A DNA stretch of 64,000 bases. Origin: Aeromonas caviae (GTDB taxonomy: Bacteria > Pseudomonadota > Gammaproteobacteria > Enterobacterales > Aeromonadaceae). The position numbers were made by a program, and so were the translations under genes. How positions within the stretch are numbered: the stretch's first letter is position 1; every line of letters starts with the position of its first letter. Positions 18,830-27,400 of the stretch are shown piece after piece. The notes under the pieces were generated by a model. It had not been told where the DNA came from. It saw only the letters and a program-made list of their open reading frames with translations, and did not search any database. The stretch is from NCBI RefSeq assembly GCF_000819785.1, contig NZ_CDBK01000098.1, positions 1-64,000 of the forward strand. The letters are read 5' to 3'.

Positions 18830-19879
18830 ATGAAGAACTCTCTCTCACTCCCGAGCGGCACCCTCTGCCTTCGCCTTGGCAGCCACACCCTGTTGCTGCA
18901 CCGCCGCGCCTGGCTCATCACCCTGGGGCTCCTGGTCGCCCTCACCCTGCTCTCCCTGCTGGCCCTCACCCTGGGTTCCGGCAAGATCACCATGATGGGG
19001 GTGATCCAGACCCTGCTCGGGGAGGGAAGCCGACTCGATCAAGTGACCGTCTTCAAGATCCGACTGCCGCGCCTGTTGGCGGTGCTGGTGGCCGGCGCCG
19101 CCATGGGACTCTCGGGCTGCCTGGTGCAGACCCTGGTGCGAAACCGCCTCGCCACCCCGGACATGATCGGGGTCAACGAGGGGGCATCCCTGGCCATCAT
19201 CATCTTCTCCCTCTATCTGACCCTGGGTACCTGGCCCTGGTGGGCCGCCCCCTTCGGCGCCCTGTTTGCCGCCGCCGTGCTCTATGCCCTGTGCAACAAG
19301 CCGGGGGAGCAGGGCTACCTGTTCGTGGTGATCGGCATCGGGGTCTCGGAGCTGATGAACGCCCTCGGCCAGTTCGTCATGTCCACCCAGTCCCTGGTGC
19401 ACCTCACCAGCCTCTATCTGTGGAACATGGGCAACTTCGTCGGTCAGGGCTATGGCACCCTGCTGCCGGTGAGCCTGCTGCTCCTGCTCATCTGCCCCTG
19501 GACCGTCTGTCTCTCCCGCTCCCTCGGCGTGCTGCGCCTGGGACCGATCACCGCCCGTACTCTCGGGGTCAACGTGAACCGGGTCCAGCTCGGGGTCCTG
19601 GCCCAGGCCATCATCGTCGCAGCCCTTGGCACCGCCATCGGCGGCCCCGTGGTTTTCATCGCCATGGCGGCCCCCATCCTTGCCTCCTGGCTCAGCCGGG
19701 ATCGCATCGTGCCGCTGTGGATTGCCGCCCTGTGCGGCGCCCTGATGCTGCTCGCCAGCGACACCCTGGTGCGGGTGCTGGCCAGCCCCCACGAGGTGGC
19801 CACCGGCATCATGACCCGCATTCTCGGCGGCCTGCTGCTGCTCTTCATCCTGCTCAAAGATCGCCAGAAGGCCGACTGA
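18830..19879 (+). CDS. Fe-siderophore ABC transporter permease (FepG-type)
   Basis: Second FecCD-family permease, 349 residues, with a cytoplasmic N-terminus of about 20 residues followed by about ten helices. RLPRLLAVLVAGAAMGLSGCLVQTLVRNRLATPDMIGVNEGA and IGGPVVFIAMAAPILASWL are the family motifs. It differs enough from the upstream permease to suggest a heterodimer, as in FepD/FepG. It lies 43 bases before the ATPase gene. Confidence 0.92.
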   Translation: MKNSLSLPSGTLCLRLGSHTLLLHRRAWLITLGLLVALTLLSLLALTLGSGKITMMGVIQTLLGEGSRLDQVTVFKIRLPRLLAVLVAGAAMGLSGCLVQTLVRNRLATPDMIGVNEGASLAIIIFSLYLTLGTWPWWAAPFGALFAAAVLYALCNKPGEQGYLFVVIGIGVSELMNALGQFVMSTQSLVHLTSLYLWNMGNFVGQGYGTLLPVSLLLLLICPWTVCLSRSLGVLRLGPITARTLGVNVNRVQLGVLAQAIIVAALGTAIGGPVVFIAMAAPILASWLSRDRIVPLWIAALCGALMLLASDTLVRVLASPHEVATGIMTRILGGLLLLFILLKDRQKAD

Positions 19880-19922
19880 CCATGGCATTCATCCATTTTC
19901 AATACAGACCGAGGGCCGCCCG

Positions 19923-20741
19923 ATGACGCTCACCGTGAACCGACTCCAGTTCGGCTACCCGCAAAAGACCATCTTCAAGGAGATCTCCTTCTCCCTCCCC
20001 CGGGGCAAACTGGTGGGGATCGTCGGCCCCAACGGCGGCGGCAAATCCACGCTGCTCAAGCTCCTTGCGGGACAGGAGCAACCCCGGTCCGGGGAGATCC
20101 TGCTCAAGGAGAAGCCACTCGGTGCCTATGGCGCCAAAGCCCTGGCTCGGGAACTCGCCTATCTGCCCCAACGTCCCCTGGTCCCCCCCGGTATCCTGGT
20201 GGAGCAGCTGGTGCAATATGGCCGCCATCCCCATCAGGGCTGGTTCAATCAGTGGAGCGAGGAAGATGCCCGCATGGTGAACTGGGCCCGGGAGCGGATG
20301 CAGCTCGATGCCATCTGGCACCAGAGCGCCAGTTCGCTGTCCGGCGGTCAGGCCCAGCGGGTGTGGCTCGCCATGGTGCTGGCACAGGATGCGGACATCA
20401 TCTTGCTGGACGAGCCCACCAGCGCGCTGGACATCGGCCACCAGACCGAGGTGATGGAGGCCATCCATCGGGTCGCCGCCGAGGGCAAGACGGTGCTTAT
20501 CGTCATCCACGATCTCGCCACCGCCGCCCGCTACTGCGACGAGCTGATTGCCCTGGGGGATGGCGCCATCCAGGCCATGGGCCCGGCCCGGGAGGTGGTG
20601 ACCAAGCCCCTCATCGATCGCCTCTACCAGACCGATGTGGACATACTGCACGCCCCCGGCGACGGGGCCCCTGTCATCGTGCCCCGCCGACGCGCTGACG
20701 AAGTGCCCCGCCTGCGCGCCGACCATGGCGTGCCGGCCTGA
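19923..20741 (+). CDS. Fe-siderophore ABC transporter ATPase (FepC-type)
   Basis: Cytoplasmic ATPase that powers the FecCD permease pair. 272 residues with Walker A GPNGGGKST (residues 35-43), ABC signature LSGGQAQRVWLAM near residue 139, Walker B IILLDEPTSALD near 160 and the switch histidine in VIHDLATAARYCD. This is the standard FepC arrangement. It is the last gene of the receptor-permease unit and is followed by a strong bidirectional terminator. Confidence 0.95.
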   Translation: MTLTVNRLQFGYPQKTIFKEISFSLPRGKLVGIVGPNGGGKSTLLKLLAGQEQPRSGEILLKEKPLGAYGAKALARELAYLPQRPLVPPGILVEQLVQYGRHPHQGWFNQWSEEDARMVNWARERMQLDAIWHQSASSLSGGQAQRVWLAMVLAQDADIILLDEPTSALDIGHQTEVMEAIHRVAAEGKTVLIVIHDLATAARYCDELIALGDGAIQAMGPAREVVTKPLIDRLYQTDVDILHAPGDGAPVIVPRRRADEVPRLRADHGVPA

Positions 20742-20757
20742 GCCATACCCTGTGCCC

Positions 20758-20791
20758 AAAAAAGAAACCGCCATCAGGCGGTTTCTTTTTT
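20758..20791. terminator. Bidirectional terminator between the ATPase and PPTase genes
   Basis: 15-bp perfect stem with arms at 20758-20772 and 20777-20791 and an ATCA loop. The arms end in A6 and T6, so both converging genes are served. Confidence 0.9.
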
Positions 20792-20830
20792 GGGTTTTGC
20801 GCTGACGTTATCCGGGCGCTGGCATCGTGC

Positions 20831-21562
20831 TCACAGCAGCAAGACGGTGAGCACGCCCCCCGGCAGGGCTTGCCAGTGCAGGGTGCAGCGCCAGCCGGCG
20901 GGCAGGGTCGGTGTCAGCGGGCATTTGAGCTCCAGGGTGAGAGTCTGCGCCGTCATGGCGAGCCAGCGGGCATCGAGAAAGTCAAAGTAGCGCCCCACCC
21001 GGGAATAGAGCCCCTTGAAGAGGCTCTCCTTGGCGGAAAACACCAGAGTCAGTCCCTCTGCCAGGCTCAGCTGGGCGTCGTGAGCCCCCGCCTCCAGCCG
21101 TCCCCACTCCTCCCCATCCATGATGCCGGGCCAAAGCTGCGCCCCTTGGTCGCCATCGAGCCAGGCCTCCAGATCCAGCCCGATTCCCTCCTGGCCCGGA
21201 CGCACCGCACACAGGGCCACCCCCTCTCCCGCCAGCCGGCTGTGGCTGATGCTCCCCTCCACCCCTTCAGGCCAGAGTGGCTCCCGGGCCGCTCCGATGG
21301 CCACGCTGCATCCTGCAAGACCGAAGGGACGCAGGGCCTCACGGGCTGCGAGACGCCCTGCCAGAAACTCCCCGAGGCGCTTGGGGGCAGCCCCCTGCAA
21401 TGAAGCAGGCAGGATGATGCCCTGGGCCCCAAAGCACTCCGGCGAGAAGGCGGCGGGCTCAAAACAGACCCGATGCAGAAGCAGCGTCTCAAGACCCGGC
21501 AGGTACAAGGTATCGAATTGACGGACAAAGGATCCATCGAGTGAGGGACAACGAGGCAACAT
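20831..21562 (-). CDS. EntD-type 4'-phosphopantetheinyl transferase
   Basis: Attaches phosphopantetheine from CoA to the carrier domains of AmoB, AmoF and AmoG, making the NRPS active. 243 residues with the three family motifs: WPEGVEGSISHS (97-108), GIGLDLE with Mg-binding acidic residues (126-132) and FSAKESLFK (175-183). It is about 35 residues longer than E. coli EntD, mostly at the N-terminus. The start at 21562 has AGGAG upstream; the open frame continues upstream through the promoter region, where the Fur-like site lies. It diverges from the binding-protein gene across that site, and is often listed as entD or amoD in Aeromonas. Confidence 0.9.
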   Translation of the reverse strand: MLPRCPSLDGSFVRQFDTLYLPGLETLLLHRVCFEPAAFSPECFGAQGIILPASLQGAAPKRLGEFLAGRLAAREALRPFGLAGCSVAIGAAREPLWPEGVEGSISHSRLAGEGVALCAVRPGQEGIGLDLEAWLDGDQGAQLWPGIMDGEEWGRLEAGAHDAQLSLAEGLTLVFSAKESLFKGLYSRVGRYFDFLDARWLAMTAQTLTLELKCPLTPTLPAGWRCTLHWQALPGGVLTVLLL

Positions 21563-21622
21563 GCAAGGCTCCTGACAGGGGCCTGCGATGGTACCAAAGC
21601 AAGCCGAGGTCATGCCACAAAT

Positions 21623-21641
21623 ACAAATGACAACGCTTCTC
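21623..21641. promoter_or_regulatory. Fur-like site between the PPTase and binding-protein genes
   Basis: ACAAATGACAACGCTTCTC, 11 of 19 matches to the Fur consensus, in the 185-base divergent region. One site could control both genes. The match is moderate. Confidence 0.45.
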
Positions 21642-21747
21642 ACTTGCTTTGTGGTAGCATGTCCCCGCCCATTCGGGGCTGGCCGGGCGGCTCTCAGGCA
21701 CTTTCCACAGACTCCGGCCCACCGATTTCACCCATAAGGATGTCACC

Positions 21748-22686
21748 ATGAAGATCTTCTCCCCGCTGGCCACCTTGCTCATGCTGGCCAGCCTGACGGG
21801 CTTCCAGGCCCAGGCGGGCAGCCGCCAGGTCATCGATGCCAACGGCCAGCCCCAGAGCGTCCCCGATGCGCCCCGGCGGGTCGTCGTGTTGAGCGAACTC
21901 GATCTCGACAGCGCCCTGACTCTGGGGGTGCAGCCGGTGGGCACCGTCAATGGGCGCGGCCAGTCCACCCTGCCCCGCTATCTGCTGGACAAGGCGGGCA
22001 AGGAGATCGCCGTGGTCGGGGATCTGGACAACCCCAATCTGGAGACCCTCATCGATCTGGAGCCGGACCTCATCCTCACCGGCCAGACCAAGCCCGAGCT
22101 CCTGGCCCTGCTCAAGGAGATCGCCCCCACCGTCGTCACCGGCAACTGGGGCGAGCCCTGGAAAACCGTATTCGGTCGCAGCGCCGACGCGATGAACCGG
22201 GGGGCCGAGGCCAAGGCGTTCCTCACCCGGTATGAGGCCCGCCTGGCAGAGGCCCGCAGCAAGCTTGCCCAGCATCAGGGGGAACAGATGAGCATAGTGC
22301 GCTGGAACCCCAAGGGGCCGAGCTACATGCACGGCGGCACCTTTGCCAGCAGCGTGGTCACCGAGATGGGGCTCACCCGCCCCTCCCACCAGATTGGCGA
22401 CAAGAGCCCCCACTCCCCGGCCCTGAGCCTCGAATCCCTCAACCTGCTGGACGGTGACTGGCTGGTGATCGGCACCCTCAGCACCAGCGGGGATGCGGTG
22501 GATGCCATGAAGCAGGCCGAGCAGACCCCGGCCTTCCAGCAGCTCGGCGCCATCAAGGGCAAGCGCTTCGGCGCCGTCGACGGGTCGCTCTGGACCTCCA
22601 CCGGCGGCCCCCAGGCGGCCCTCAAGGTGATCGACGACGTCGAGCGCCTGCTCACCAAACCGGATGCCGCCCCCATCGCTCACTAA
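21748..22686 (+). CDS. Periplasmic Fe-siderophore binding protein (FepB-type)
   Basis: 312 residues. A signal peptide (MKIFSPLATLLMLASLTGFQAQA) is followed by a class III periplasmic binding protein of the TroA-like fold. PRRVVVLSELDLDSALTLGVQPVG, then LIDLEPDLILTGQ and a C-terminal GGPQAALKVIDDVERLL are typical. It would deliver ferric amonabactin to the FecCD permeases. It is transcribed alone, diverging from the PPTase, and ends in a clear terminator. The absence of an N-terminal lipobox cysteine indicates a soluble periplasmic protein. Confidence 0.92.
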   Translation: MKIFSPLATLLMLASLTGFQAQAGSRQVIDANGQPQSVPDAPRRVVVLSELDLDSALTLGVQPVGTVNGRGQSTLPRYLLDKAGKEIAVVGDLDNPNLETLIDLEPDLILTGQTKPELLALLKEIAPTVVTGNWGEPWKTVFGRSADAMNRGAEAKAFLTRYEARLAEARSKLAQHQGEQMSIVRWNPKGPSYMHGGTFASSVVTEMGLTRPSHQIGDKSPHSPALSLESLNLLDGDWLVIGTLSTSGDAVDAMKQAEQTPAFQQLGAIKGKRFGAVDGSLWTSTGGPQAALKVIDDVERLLTKPDAAPIAH

Positions 22687-22708
22687 GCCCCCTCGGTTTA
22701 CAGCCAAC

Positions 22709-22740
22709 AAGAAGCCCGCATGATGCGGGCTTCTTTTTTA
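22709..22740 (+). terminator. Terminator of the binding-protein gene
   Basis: 12-bp stem (22709-22720 with 22724-22735) and a TGA loop, followed by a T-run. It also stands between this gene and the converging end of the amo operon. Confidence 0.9.
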
Positions 22741-22783
22741 TCCATCGCTCTTACCATCCGGCAAGACAGCTTACTCGTGCAAA

Positions 22784-22890
22784 GGCAACGCCTTTCTGTC
22801 GAGCTTGCCACTGCCGGTCTTGGGCAGGGCATCCAGCAAGAGGATCCGTGCCAGCACCCTGTTATTGAGGCATCGAGCCTGCAAGCCCTT
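22784..22890 (-). pseudogene. Degenerate duplicate of the 3' end of amoH
   Basis: About 107 bases repeat the last part of amoH (22906-23012) at an offset of 122. The core 22789-22838 equals 22911-22960 with one mismatch in 50; the rest is diverged with small indels. Translated on the minus strand it gives KGLQA, then LLDALPKTGSGKLDRKA, the A10 motif end of an adenylation domain, in a different frame from amoH. It has no start of its own. Confidence 0.8.
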
Positions 22891-22892
22891 TG

Positions 22893-24437
22893 TCACCCCG
22901 GTAATGGCAGCGCCTTTCTGTCGAGCTTGCCGCTGCCGGTCTTGGGCAGGGCATCCAGCAGGATGAGCCGCGCCGGCACCATGTAGTGAGGCAGCGTCGC
23001 CTGCAGCCCCTTGCGCAGGGCGAGGCGATTGAGAGTCACCCCGCTTTTCGCCTCCACGTAACCCACCAGCATGGCCTCGTCCCCCTCGCCCACCAGACGC
23101 ACCGCCGCCTCCTGCACCCCGGCCTGGCGGCGCAGTCCCGCCTCCACCTCGCCGAGCTCGATGCGAAAACCCCGCAGCTTGATCTGATCGTCGCGTCGTC
23201 CCAGATAGAGGAAGCGGTCCGCCCCAAGGAGGCGCACCCGATCGCCAGTGCGATAGAGGCGATGGGTGGCAAGGCGCAGGAAGGCGGCGCTGGTCAAGGC
23301 CGGCTTGCGCCAGTACCCCTCGCACAGGGCCGGGCTCTCGATGCAGAGCTCGCCGCACTCCCCCTCTGCCACCGGCTGCCCCGCCTCGTCCAGCACCCAG
23401 TGACGATAGCCGGGCAGGCTGTGGCTGATGGTGATCTGCCCGCCAACCGGCGGCCAGCGCACCTCGCTCACCAGGGACCAGACGGTGGCCTCGGTCGGCC
23501 CGTAGCAGTTCCACAGCCGCCGGGTGCGGGCACAGAGCTGCTCGGCCAGACCTGGGTCCAGCGCCTCGCCGCCGCACAGGGCGGTGAGGGTATTGCGCCC
23601 CTGCCAGCCAGCCTTGAGCAACATACGCCAGCAGGCCGGGGTGGCCTGCAGCCAGTTGATGGAGGAGTCGGCCTCGAGCAAGGCCTGCATCCCCAGGGGA
23701 TCCTTGTTGTGCTCACCGCCAGCCACCGTCAGCCGGCCACCGCCCCAGAGCGGCCCCAGCATCTCCAGCAGTGAGATGTCGAAAGCCGGAGTGGTGATGA
23801 AGAGCCAGTGGCAGCCAGGTGAAAGCCCGAGCCGCTCGCGGATCCCGTCGAGGAAGCAGAGCAGGGCCCGCCGGCTGATGACCACCCCCTTGGGCTCGCC
23901 GGTGGAACCCGAGGTGAACATCATGTAGGCAGCCAGGGCATCATCCACCTGGGGCCAGGAGACGGGCCCTGCATCTGCCGGCCCGTCGAGAGTGCGCAGC
24001 GGACAGCCGAAGGCGGGAGCCGGCCTGTCGCCGTCGCAGATCACCGCCGACAGGCGCGCCTGGCGGGCGATCCCCTGCAGCCGCTCCACCGGAAAATCCG
24101 GCTCAAGGGGCACGAAGGTGAGGCCAAGGCGCAGGCAGGCCAGCAGGCTGGCCACCAGATCGGGGCTGCGGGAGAGATAGAGGCCGACCCGCTCCCCCAC
24201 CGCCAGCCCCTGCAATCGGGCGGCAATCTCGCCGACCCTGACATTGAGCGCGCCGTAGCTGAGCCACTGCTCATCTGATCCGCCCTCACTGATGCCCTCC
24301 CCGCCCATACGGATGGCGGGGGCCAGCGGACTGGCGGCCAGACAGGCGGCCAGCCGCGCACCCAGGTTGGCCGCCCCCTCACGGGGGGCTGGCCGGGTTT
24401 GCACGAGCGGAGCCTCATGCTTGATGGTCACTGTCAT
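22893..24437 (-). CDS. amoH: Stand-alone NRPS adenylation protein, glycine-type pocket
   Basis: Activates an amino acid as its adenylate and loads a carrier domain in trans. 514 residues forming one A domain and no carrier. FTSGSTGEPKGV is near residue 175, CYGPTEATVWS near 315, YRTGDRV near 395 and the catalytic-lysine motif TGSGKLDRKAL at the end. The pocket residues read by eye give DILQLGCVWK, close to the known glycine codes of the DILQLG(L/M)(I/V)WK type. This agrees with published work in which deletion of amoH in Aeromonas leaves only two of the four amonabactins. Its ATG overlaps the amoG stop as ATGA, so the genes are translationally coupled. Its 3' end is duplicated just downstream. 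Confidence 0.9.
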   Translation of the reverse strand: MTVTIKHEAPLVQTRPAPREGAANLGARLAACLAASPLAPAIRMGGEGISEGGSDEQWLSYGALNVRVGEIAARLQGLAVGERVGLYLSRSPDLVASLLACLRLGLTFVPLEPDFPVERLQGIARQARLSAVICDGDRPAPAFGCPLRTLDGPADAGPVSWPQVDDALAAYMMFTSGSTGEPKGVVISRRALLCFLDGIRERLGLSPGCHWLFITTPAFDISLLEMLGPLWGGGRLTVAGGEHNKDPLGMQALLEADSSINWLQATPACWRMLLKAGWQGRNTLTALCGGEALDPGLAEQLCARTRRLWNCYGPTEATVWSLVSEVRWPPVGGQITISHSLPGYRHWVLDEAGQPVAEGECGELCIESPALCEGYWRKPALTSAAFLRLATHRLYRTGDRVRLLGADRFLYLGRRDDQIKLRGFRIELGEVEAGLRRQAGVQEAAVRLVGEGDEAMLVGYVEAKSGVTLNRLALRKGLQATLPHYMVPARLILLDALPKTGSGKLDRKALPLPG

Positions 24438-27400
24438 AGTGCGGCCTCCGTTTGGCGCACCAGCCAGTGCCGATAGAGCCGGCTGGGGGATGGATGGGCC
24501 TTGAGGGTCTGCAGGCTGAGCGGCGCCCGCTCCTGGCCAAACGCCTCGTTGAGGGCCGCCAGCAGGGCGAGCTGCTGCACCGAATCCACCCCGAGTTCAC
24601 ACAAGGTCTGCTGCCAGATGCCGGGCACGCCACACTGGCGCTCCCACAGAGCCACCAGCACGCGGGCCTCGGCCGGCGGCTGAGCCAGACCGGGCTCCGT
24701 CCTGGTGGCGGCCACCTGCGGCATCACCGGGGGCAGTGCCGTCGCCACTCTGGCCGGTTGGCTCAGATCCGTCTGCGCCAGCCAGTCGAGCTCGGCCAGC
24801 CAGTCAGCCAGCACCGCCTCGGCCCGGGCCTCGGGGATCTGCTCGCCATCGAACTCGAGGCGCAGCTGGAGCGTCTCGCCCCGACTGCTGACCACCAAGG
24901 AGAGAGGAAGCTCCACCTTCTCCACCACGGCGCCAAAGCGCGGCACCAGTTGGTGGGGTTCGGGGGCGGCAGGGGCCGCCGGCATGGGGTAGTTCTCGAA
25001 CACGAACAGGCTCTGGAACAGGCGCGACCGGCCTTTGGTCAGTGCCGCCAGCGACTGGGTGCCGTGCTCATTGAGCGCCATCAGATCGGCCTGCAACCGG
25101 GCGATATGCTCGGCCAGGGTCAGCTCGGTGCGCCACGCCAGGGCCAGTGGCAGGCTGTTGATATAGAGCCCGACGCTCGCGGTGATCCCCTCGATGGGGT
25201 AATCCCGGCCCGGGGTCACGTTGCCCACCAGGGTGACGGCATCGTCAGAGCGGCGTGCCAGCAGACGGTGCCAGGCATATTGGGCCAACAGGCCTGCGGT
25301 CACGCCCAGGTCGCGGGCACGATGGGCGAGCAAGGTCGCCACCTCGACCGGCAACGCCGTGGCGCACACCGCCGGCCGCTGCTGGGTATGGCGCCCGCTT
25401 GAGGCTGCGTCCAGCGTCACCCCGAACAGGCAGGCGAGATCGTTGGGTTTGGCCAAGAGCTCGCCACGGCCCTGCCAGTAAGCCTCGGCGCTGCGGGCTT
25501 GGCTGGCGATATGGCCGCCAAATTCGAGCCAGGCGGTATCCGGCTCGCCCTGCGGCAACAGGCCGTTCATCAGCGCCTGATAGGCGCGATGCAAGGAACC
25601 CAGCAACACGGGGCCGCTCCAGCCATCCAGCACGCCGTGATGGGCGCTGAAGATCACCTTGTGGTGATCGGGAGCCAATTTGAAGCAGGCAAGGCGCAGC
25701 AGGGGGGCCTGCTCGAGCGGGATCGGGCGGGCCAGATCCTGCTCCCGGTAGGCCTGGATCCGTGCCTCTGCATTTCCCACCTCGGACAAGTCCTCATAGT
25801 GGAATGGCAACTCGGCATGCTTGAGGATGCGCTGCAGCGCCACCCCGTCAGCCAGTACCAGTTCGCTGCGAAGGGCCGGCCAGCGAGCGATCTCCCCCTG
25901 CCAGGCCTGACGGTAGACCGCCACGTCCAGCGGCTGGCGATAGTCCATCTCGGTCTGCAGGTGATAGGCGTGATCTCGGGGCAGCAGCGCCCTGTGATGG
26001 AACATGCTCTGCTGAAGCGAGGTCATGGGCAGCAGGGTCTCCACCTCACGCCCGCTCAGCACCCGATCGAGCGCGGCTTGCGAGAGGCCAAGCCCCGGGA
26101 AGTCGCTCGGGGTGTGGCGCGGAGCCTTCACCGTGCAGCAGTGCTCCACCAGCGCCGTCAGGTTGTCCGCCAGCCGCGCCATCAGGGCGTCGCTCGCCTG
26201 CTGGTTGAGGGCGCCCACCTGGCGCAGGGTGAGACGGCCATCAAACACGCCCCCATGCAGGCTGACCAGCTCCCGCGGCAGGTTGTCAAGGGACGTGGGT
26301 GCCCCCGGCGCCAGCGGCAGGGGCTGCCAGGGTTGAGCGGCCTCGCCCTGATGACTGACCCCCAGGTAGTTGAAGACGATCAGGGCTTCGGGCAGTGCCC
26401 AGCCTCGTGGGTGGTGCAGTCGCAGGGCGTTGAAGCCCACCCCCTTGTCCGGCACGGCGCGCAGCTGCTCCTTGGTGGCGCAGACCAGCGCATCCCACTC
26501 CCTGGCATCCACCAGCGCCAGCGGGTAGGTGCTGGTAAACCAGCCGAGGGTACGGCTCACGTCGAGTTCAGCATCGATGACCTCACGGCCGTGCCCTTCC
26601 AGCATCACGCAGTGACGGCTGCCGTAACCCTGCTCGCTCAGGGTACGGGTCAGGGCCGCCAGCAACAGGTCGGGCACCCGGGTGAAGTAGGCCTGGTTGG
26701 CGGCGTCGATGAGCCGAGCCGTGGTCTCCTGACTCAGTTGCAGCAGGCTGGCGGCGGCGCGGCCATCGATGGCGCGCGCAGCGATCAGCAGGTGACCCTG
26801 GCTGCCTTCCCCCTGCGCCAACCAGAAGCCAAGCTGATCCTCTTCCCGTTTGGCGTAGGCCGCCAGCCCCTCGCCCCACTGGCGATAGCTGCTGCCCTTG
26901 GCGGGCAGTGGCTCGCCCCTGCTCACCCGAGCCAGATCCTCGGCCAGAATGCGCCAGGAGACCGCATCGATGACCAGGTGATGGAAGGCGAGGAAGAGCC
27001 CCTCCACCGTCTCGCCCTCCCGCTCACCTTCCAGAGAGAGATTGCGCAGGCGGGCCCAGGCCAGGGTGTGGCCGCTGGCGGGGTCGAAATCTCCCTGCAG
27101 CTCGGTCAGGCGGGCTTGCAGTTCGGCCTCATCGAGATTGGCGGCATCCAGGGTCGGCAGCGGCGGCAATGGCAGTTCGGCCAGGTAGCGCTGGCCGGTC
27201 GGGGTCACCGCCAGACGCAGGGCATCGTGGTGCTGGCGCAACGCATCCAGCCAGCCGCGCAGGGCCTCATCGTCCACCCCGGCCGGCAGGCGCAGGATCA
27301 CCCCCTGGTTCCAGTGACCGGACTTGGCAAAGCCCTGCTCGAAGAACCAGTGCTGAATGGGGTGGAGCGGGAACTCGCCGGTCAAACTGCCCTGCTCGCT

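Noticed and set aside
22771-23577. Separate gene overlapping the end of amoH
   Set aside because: It is another frame of amoH that reads into the duplicated 3' fragment; only its last ~40 codons resemble an A-domain end, and it has no proper start.
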